From NCBI GenBank assembly GCA_036426205.1, contig CM071573.1, positions 42,428,106 through 42,492,105 of the forward strand: a DNA stretch of 64,000 nucleotides, given 5' to 3'. Both the position numbers and the translations under genes were made by a program. Each line of letters begins with the position of its first letter. Position 1 is the first letter of the stretch. The notes under the pieces are model-generated. The model was not told the origin of the DNA, did no database searches, and worked only from the letters and a program-made list of their open reading frames with translations. This document shows positions 58,441-64,000 of the stretch, piece by piece. This DNA is from Ascaphus truei. Its lineage: Eukaryota > Chordata > Amphibia > Anura > Ascaphidae.

Positions 58441-58694
58441 TGGATAGAAAGAAGATCCGGCGCTACTGAAGTGGCAAATATCCAGGCTACTTCCGGGTTG
58501 AATGAAAAAACTTTATTCGGACATCACACACACACAAACTCCAAGACGAAGCGCTGTTCTATAGCGTGAAACGCGTTGAGGGGAAGACCTTGGTGAAGCC
58601 TTGTGTGTGTGATGTCCGAATAAAGTTTTCATTCTACCCGGAAGTAGCCTGGATATTTGCCACTTGCAGTAGCGCCGGATCTTCTTTCTATCCA
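58441..58694. mobile_element. foldback MITE with 90-bp arms
   Basis: Arms TGGATAGAAAGAAGATCCGG...TTTATTCGGACATCACACAC and GTGTGTGATGTCCGAATAAA...CCGGATCTTCTTTCTATCCA enclose GACGAAGCGCTGTTCTATAG and GAAACGCGTTGAGG. The error-rich inverted counterpart is at about 42150-42435. The AAACGCGTT core recurs at 29902 and, as ACGCGTTTCGC, at 58223. Confidence 0.85.
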
Positions 58695-61600
58695 CTCGAC
58701 ATTTCTGACGGCTGCACGCTGGAAAACGGAGGTTATAGGAGAGCAGGACCCAGATCGGAGAGCGTCTAGAGTTAAGGGATTTCCCTCCCAGCCCTGATCC
58801 AATTAGAGGTTTATATCTGCACCCTCCACCCCGTTCCTAAGTGACTCACACTGACACCTTCGGGTGCTGGGACTGCATACCGGAGCACAGGACAGGTCCT
58901 TTGTATACCATATTCCACTGGACTGTATACTGTTGCTTTTATCATCCAATGGGAAGATGCAATGTTATGCTCCAATGACATGGCAGATTCCTATTGGTCA
59001 GAGAGTGAGGCTTGGATGGCAGCCATATTGATTACCCAAAAGGGACTATAAATACTGGCACATACAAAAAAGTTATATATTTTAGAAACCAGGAAATAAA
59101 CTAGCGTGGGGGTACAGCTCCGGGGGGCTCCCAGGTTCCAATAATGTTACAAAACAAAAAATAAAAATATTGAGTAGGGGGCATGCTGCTTTAAAGAAAA
59201 GTAATTGTGGCAGTGTGACAAAGCAAGGAATATCTCAGATAACCGCGCCACCTTCCCTGCTACACCAGGTGTTTAGAAAAGATCACAGCCTGCACAGTTT
59301 TTATTCCCGAAAAAGGTCCTTCATTTCAAATGTTTCAAACACCTAACCTTCTCGCTGTGCTCTTAAAAACCTGACTCCAGTTCCTGTGCCGCCCTCCTCA
59401 CACTTGCCAGGAGTGTATATAGCTTAGCTAACCTTCCAGGAATGAGAGGCCTGTGCACTGCTCGCAAGGCGGGTGGAACACGGTGACAGGTCTGGCCTCA
59501 GTGACCCTCTCCTATGGAAAGGGTCAGCAATGTATTGCGGAGCAAGGCACCAGTGCCTGGCAGCTGGTCAAAGCTTCACTGCCACTTTGTCTATCATACT
59601 GATTGTTTTACTTTGAAATTCTCAAGTAGGATGATGGTTGTAAGGATCATTAAAGATGGAAACCGCTGTGGTTTTACCATTTGAGCGCGGATGTAATTCT
59701 ACACTACATAGGGATCGCTGTGGCTCTCTTTCTTGGTAAAAGCCAGAGCAAAGTCTCCTGTATGATCCCCGGTATTTGTCAAGTGTCATTTGAATTGTGG
59801 CTTTTTGGAAAAGTGTTGTGCTTGTCAGATAGGACAGCAGTTCAAAGCAAAGAAGTTCTGGGAGCAGACTGAAGGAGAACTTTTTTCTTTCTTTTTGCAA
59901 AAACTTTCTACTTTTATCTTGTACCACTCCACGATTGCCCATTGTATCTGCCGTAAAAAAAAATAAAGATAAACAAATAAAAAAAAAGACTTTATCTACT
60001 GATAGTCGAATGCATATCGCATAATATATAAGGAGTAATAATAATAAAAAAACGAGTGATATCCATTTTGTAAGAGTTCCTCGGAAATTGGAAAACCATC
60101 TTCAGGAATGGTAAGGAACGTGTTGCTGTGCTGAGTGCTCTCACCCCAACATGGATTGGTAAGCGTGATTGCTGCTGTCAGACCCCTGGAAATATCGCCA
60201 TTACTTCATGAGGAGGAAGCCTCCTTGCCTGGCCTTTGACCTTTGAAGAACACTTGGGCTTCATGTTCTGCTGATCCCTGCATGAGGTATTCTGCCTCCC
60301 TATTAGAACGCCCTGTGTGCATGCCTCCCAATTTGGAACGTGGCAAGTGAGAGATTGATGATGGAACTTGTTTGGTGCTCATCCTCTTCCCAGTTCTCTC
60401 CTCTTGGTGTGGGCAGCCTACAGGGAGGGGGTAAGGTTGCCATTCACAGCAGAGCCCATTAATCAAGGGGCAGTGAAAACAAGCGGCTCCGCCTGTCTCA
60501 CCCCCCCCCCCCGCCCTGTCCCCTTCAATACTCCCCCATTACTTCCTTTTCTGCAGAAGCAGGAGAGAACCTGAAAGTGCCTTTATCAGGCAGTACAATA
60601 AAACAAAAAAAGTAACACAGAGGAGGGTTTGTTGAGACTTTTTGCGCATCCCTTCACGGTGGATGTAAAAGGTCTGTGGCAGTTTTGAATTACTAAGCCC
60701 TTCTGCGGCTGCACTATGTGCTAGCAAAGGGAGTTACTATTCATGCCAAAAGTATACATTAAAAATAGCTTTATAACGCGCACCCCAAGCAAAGACGCCT
60801 TTCCCAGTGCTTTCCAGAGCTACAGGCTGGCAGGGTTAGTCTGGGCAGTGTGTGGAACACACTTCTGTAAATGCGTGCGACAGAAATCACTAGAGGAAAT
60901 CCAGCAACATTTCCAAAAAAAGAAATAGATAAAGGAAGTGTTTCATAGTTCATCTTTCTTCATCGGTATTTCTCTGAATTAACCAAAACAAATTCATACA
61001 TAACATTCTGCTGCCTTCTGAGCGCACAATAACACAGGGACACTGTGTACAACATCAGTCAAATACTCTTTTTTTAAACCTCACTAATAGAAAATACTTC
61101 CTGAAGCATGAAAAGAAAATCTGCTACAGGTTCTTTTATTATTATTAATTTATTTCATTAATTGGTGGAACGATTCTAATAATTACTTAAGCTGCTGGCT
61201 TGCCATGAACACGCTAATTTGCAGGTCTGGCAGACTCCGGGTTCAAACTTACAGGGGATCCACACACAATAAAAAAACACTGCTAGAGAAAATATGAAAT
61301 AATATTATTATACAATCTCATATTGGAGTTATAATAAATAGAAATAAATCAGGTGACAGCTCCTCTTGTGTCAATTATTTCATCATTTGGGATATATTGA
61401 CTTTAAATAGTACAACAAATATTTATCAGGAAGATACACCCCCGTCAATATTGTGTGCATAGGTAACATCAACCTGTCTCAGAAACCGAAAACTAATGAA
61501 GAATTGCTCACCATATTCTGTAATCAGGATAACATCGGCCAAATGTGATTTGATACAAGCTGTATTTTTAACCCCATAGCAGCTGGAGGCGGACAGAAAC

Positions 61601-61814
61601 ACATTGCAACGTACGTCATGTTCTTTGATGAAAGAATTTCTCAGTGTAGCTGAATTAAAGAAGGTAGCAGCAGCCTGGCAGTACAGCCATCCTTAGGATG
61701 TCATGGACATATTGCATGCAGGAAGTTGTTTAAACCAGGTACTGCAGTGGGGTCATCTTTGTCATTTTCTGTACTGTGTACACACCAAGTCTATCCCATA
61801 GGCATGACCTTAGG

Positions 61815-61842
61815 ACAGGGGTGGCCAACTCCACTCAGAAAA
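61815..61842. mobile_element. Buster-like MITE, left end only
   Basis: CAGGGGTGGCCAACTCCACT followed by unrelated AT-rich sequence: a truncated copy of the family terminus. Confidence 0.65.
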
Positions 61843-62365
61843 GTTGTACAAAGTGTACTAATTTTTGAATTATTAAATGCAGTTTTTGTATAATTATTTT
61901 CTCACGTTATTTAAAAAAAAACAAAAAACATGTGAAAGCACAATAGCATTTCTTCTATTCCATAGTATAGTTGACTTGCAACAACAATTTTGCAAATCTC
62001 TCTTTTAATGTAATACACCTGTTCGTCCTCTCCCATCCCTGTCTGCCACAGAACGTTCTATGGATTCTAGATTATTTTACACCAAAAGCACGTATCATAC
62101 TTACAGAGCAGCATGTGTAACACAATAGCTACGAAGTCTAGGAATTATTAATAAATATATTAACACATCCACTGCTGGGGTGGATACACTCCTGTGCAAT
62201 GATTGCATTCTGGAATTAGTTTAGATCTGACTTTAGGTTTAAAGCCACATCTCCATATTACCTACATTCTCCCCAGGGCTAAATGCCTCCAAAAAAAGTA
62301 AGGCTGTATTATTGTTAAAACAAAGTGCAAGAAGAATATGCAGTGTTCGAATACAAAATTACAGG

Positions 62366-62554
62366 AACAGGCTAGGAGTTCTCAGCCCTGTACATCCTAA
62401 AGGGCCAGGTATTAGGGATATCCCTGCTTCAGCGCAGGCATTAGGGATATCCCTGCTCCAGCGCAGGTGGCTCAATCAGTGGCTCAGTCAGCAGGGATAT
62501 CCTGAAAATCTGACCATTGGTGGCCGTTGAGGACTGGAGTTGGTCACTCCTGCT
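62366..62554. mobile_element. Buster-like MITE, decayed
   Basis: Contains a duplicated GCATTAGGGATATCCCTGCT-type segment and GGCTCAATCAGTGGCTCAGTC; the right end is GAGTTGGTCACTCCTG. Confidence 0.7.
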
Positions 62555-62751
62555 CTAGTTTATTTGTTGCTGTTGGACAAGCCATTGCCTGCTCACATTT
62601 TTTGTTTTTAAGATAAGTGTAAAATATGGCAGTCCCATAGGAATAACAGTTTTATTTATTTATTGTTAATAAAAAGAATATATTTTGATTGAGACCAGTT
62701 GCATTAAATAACAAAAAAGATATAATCTTAACATATAATTCTATATAATAT

Positions 62752-62822
62752 TATATATAGATATATATATATATATATAATATATATATATATATATAGA
62801 AGATAATATATATAGATAATAT
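62752..62822. repeat. AT microsatellite cluster
   Basis: TATATA runs with GATA interruptions. Confidence 0.85.
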
Positions 62823-62953
62823 ATTCCCCTCTCATTTCCTGTAATCTTTTAAAAAACATTTTGTGCTGAAGGGTTTGCTGTGTTAACCCTTTGGTTGTTC
62901 TTGAAGGAGTTGCTTGTAAACTCTGGCATTAACAGGCTAAAAAACGTCTAAAG

Positions 62954-63136
62954 AAGGGGTGGCCAACTCCAGTCCTCAAGAGCAACAAACAGATCAGGGT
63001 TTCAGGATTTCCCTACTTCAGCACAGGTGGCTCAATCAGTGGATCAGTCTTCGACTGCACCACCTGTGCTGAAGCAGGGATATCCTGAAAACCTGACCTG
63101 TTGGTGGCTCTTGAGGACTGGAGATGCCCACCACTG
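62954..63136. mobile_element. Buster-like MITE, complete
   Basis: 183 bp with AAGGGGTGGCCAACTCCAGT and CCCACCACTG ends and a GTCTAAAG/GTCTAACG (one mismatch) duplication at 62946-62953 and 63137-63144. Confidence 0.85.
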
Positions 63137-63449
63137 GTCTAACGACTCTGGCAGGAAGGGCGTAGCAGTAATAATATCATTGTTTGCTTTTGCTTATGTT
63201 TGGCATAGTTTACTTCTTTTAAAAAGAGGAAAAGCAGTTTGCAGTGCATGATGGGAAATGCCAAGACAATACTCTCCAATTTGCTTTGCAGATGCACTTC
63301 TCCACAAAGTATATTAACCCTACGTTGTACCAAATGGGTCACCAATGCATTCCGTTAGCTTAGTTTTCTATTAGAGAAAAACAAAAAACATAACTGCAGT
63401 TATAGGATATAAAGAGTAGAATGTGCACGTTTGGGGGCTCGAAATCCGA

Positions 63450-63520
63450 GTGTGTGTGTGTCGTGTGTCGGTGTGTCGGTGTGTCGGTGTGTCGGTGTGT
63501 CGGTGTGTCGGTGTGTGTGT

Positions 63521-63569
<49 letters not shown>

Positions 63570-63570
63570 T
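63450..63570. repeat. (GTGTGTCG)n then (GT)n microsatellite
   Basis: About seven GTGTGTCG octamers pass into an uninterrupted GT run. The CpG-containing octamer array keeps several frames open; the resulting peptides are not genes. Confidence 0.9.
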
Positions 63571-64000
63571 GAGAGGGGATGCCCCTTTTTTATTTGCATA
63601 AACTGGGCACACTTTAGTTTACAAATTAAAAAAACGGCGTAGATAAAAGCCACCTGCTAATTCTGAGGTAAAAAAAAAAAAATATATATATATTTTTAAT
63701 TCCAAACCAAAAGCAATAAAGTACCTGCAAAACACAAAAACATTTTTTACAACAACAATACCTTTGAAAGTGCCCACCCTTAATATAAAGCTTATTCAAT
63801 TCATACCTCCAGCAACAAGAACCTTCTTCAGTTATTCACATTAGTAATGAGTAAATTAAATAACGGTATTGCATATTTTTTTGGGGGAGGGAAGGGGGGG
63901 GTTCCAGGTATTTTTATTACATGCCTTCTGTGTGTTTGCCAAGTCTTGTTCATCTACAATTTACCAGAATAAATAGTGTGATTTTGCTAATTACACTGAA

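Larger units (their letters stand above)
55164..64000 (-). other. 5' part of tcf7l2 intron upstream of exon 6
   Basis: No coding exon recognised; the preceding exon (encoding YLQMKW in other vertebrates) was searched for by eye and not found, so this intron runs past the window end. It contains Buster-like MITEs (55231-55413, 56052-56205, 62366-62554, 62954-63136), a foldback MITE (58441-58694), microsatellites, and repeat-poor stretches at 59600-60560 and 61130-61560. Confidence 0.7.

Noticed and set aside
41788..59000. Giant biological palindrome or amplification structure
   Set aside because: Arms differ mainly by single-base indels, one arm has a broken exon, and both outer overlaps fit a flipped contig; kept only as the alternative explanation.
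60200..60570. Possible alternative tcf7l2 promoter or first exon
   Set aside because: Repeat-poor and slightly GC-richer, with a CCTTTGA word, but no start codon in a conserved frame or donor matching known isoforms was found.
63421..63653. Open frames rich in Cys/Val or His/Thr
   Set aside because: Translation of the GT and GTGTGTCG microsatellites.

Overview
The window is vertebrate nuclear DNA, most likely from a frog (anuran amphibian). It is dominated by one gene, tcf7l2 (transcription factor 7-like 2, the TCF4 effector of Wnt/beta-catenin signalling), which lies on the minus strand from about 55.2 kb down to about 15.2 kb. Ten coding exons can be placed base by base from reading frame, splice consensus and protein similarity. 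In the human 17-exon scheme they correspond to exons 6, 7, 8, 9, 10, 11, 12, 13, 14 and 17. Summed, they give 1335 bp, an unbroken frame of 444 residues plus stop. They encode the Groucho-interaction/proline-rich middle, the full HMG box, the basic tail, the C-clamp and the CtBP-binding tail. The N-terminal beta-catenin-binding exons are not here and must lie beyond base 64000. The alternative-splicing switches known from mammals (LVPQ, SFLSS, exon 13, frame-changing exon 14) are all visible.

Layout. 1-15.2 kb is intergenic DNA downstream of the gene and is almost entirely mobile elements: a decayed Tc1/mariner transposase split by a hAT element, a Tigger-like MITE, L2/CR1-type LINE copies (one carrying a 2A-like motif, one split by a solo LTR), foldback MITEs, SINE tails and minisatellites. 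15.2-17.0 kb is the probable 3' UTR. 17.0-40.4 kb carries nine exons separated by introns with MITEs, SINEs, AT microsatellites and a few AT-rich blocks that resemble conserved non-coding sequence. 53.4-64 kb carries the most upstream exon in the window and part of the next intron.

The stretch 41.8-53.3 kb is anomalous. Its left part (41.8-47.9 kb) is an inverted, indel-riddled copy of 53.3-59.0 kb, including a broken copy of exon 6. Its right end (51.25-53.33 kb) is an inverted, indel-riddled version of the clean 31-bp minisatellite at 40.9-41.8 kb. Both overlaps fit one explanation: a low-accuracy long-read contig placed in the wrong orientation, with its ends not merged into their true neighbours. 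The true intron would then be minisatellite A, the reverse complement of about 48-51.2 kb, minisatellite B, then 53.3 kb onward. A real inverted duplication is the alternative.

The most abundant repeat is a palindromic MITE of about 120-230 bp. Several copies carry 8-bp target duplications with a central TA, which points to the Buster branch of hAT transposons. I found no prokaryotic, CRISPR, rRNA or tRNA gene, and no second protein-coding host gene. No new gene system is evident; the window's interest lies in splice architecture, nested transposons and the probable assembly error.
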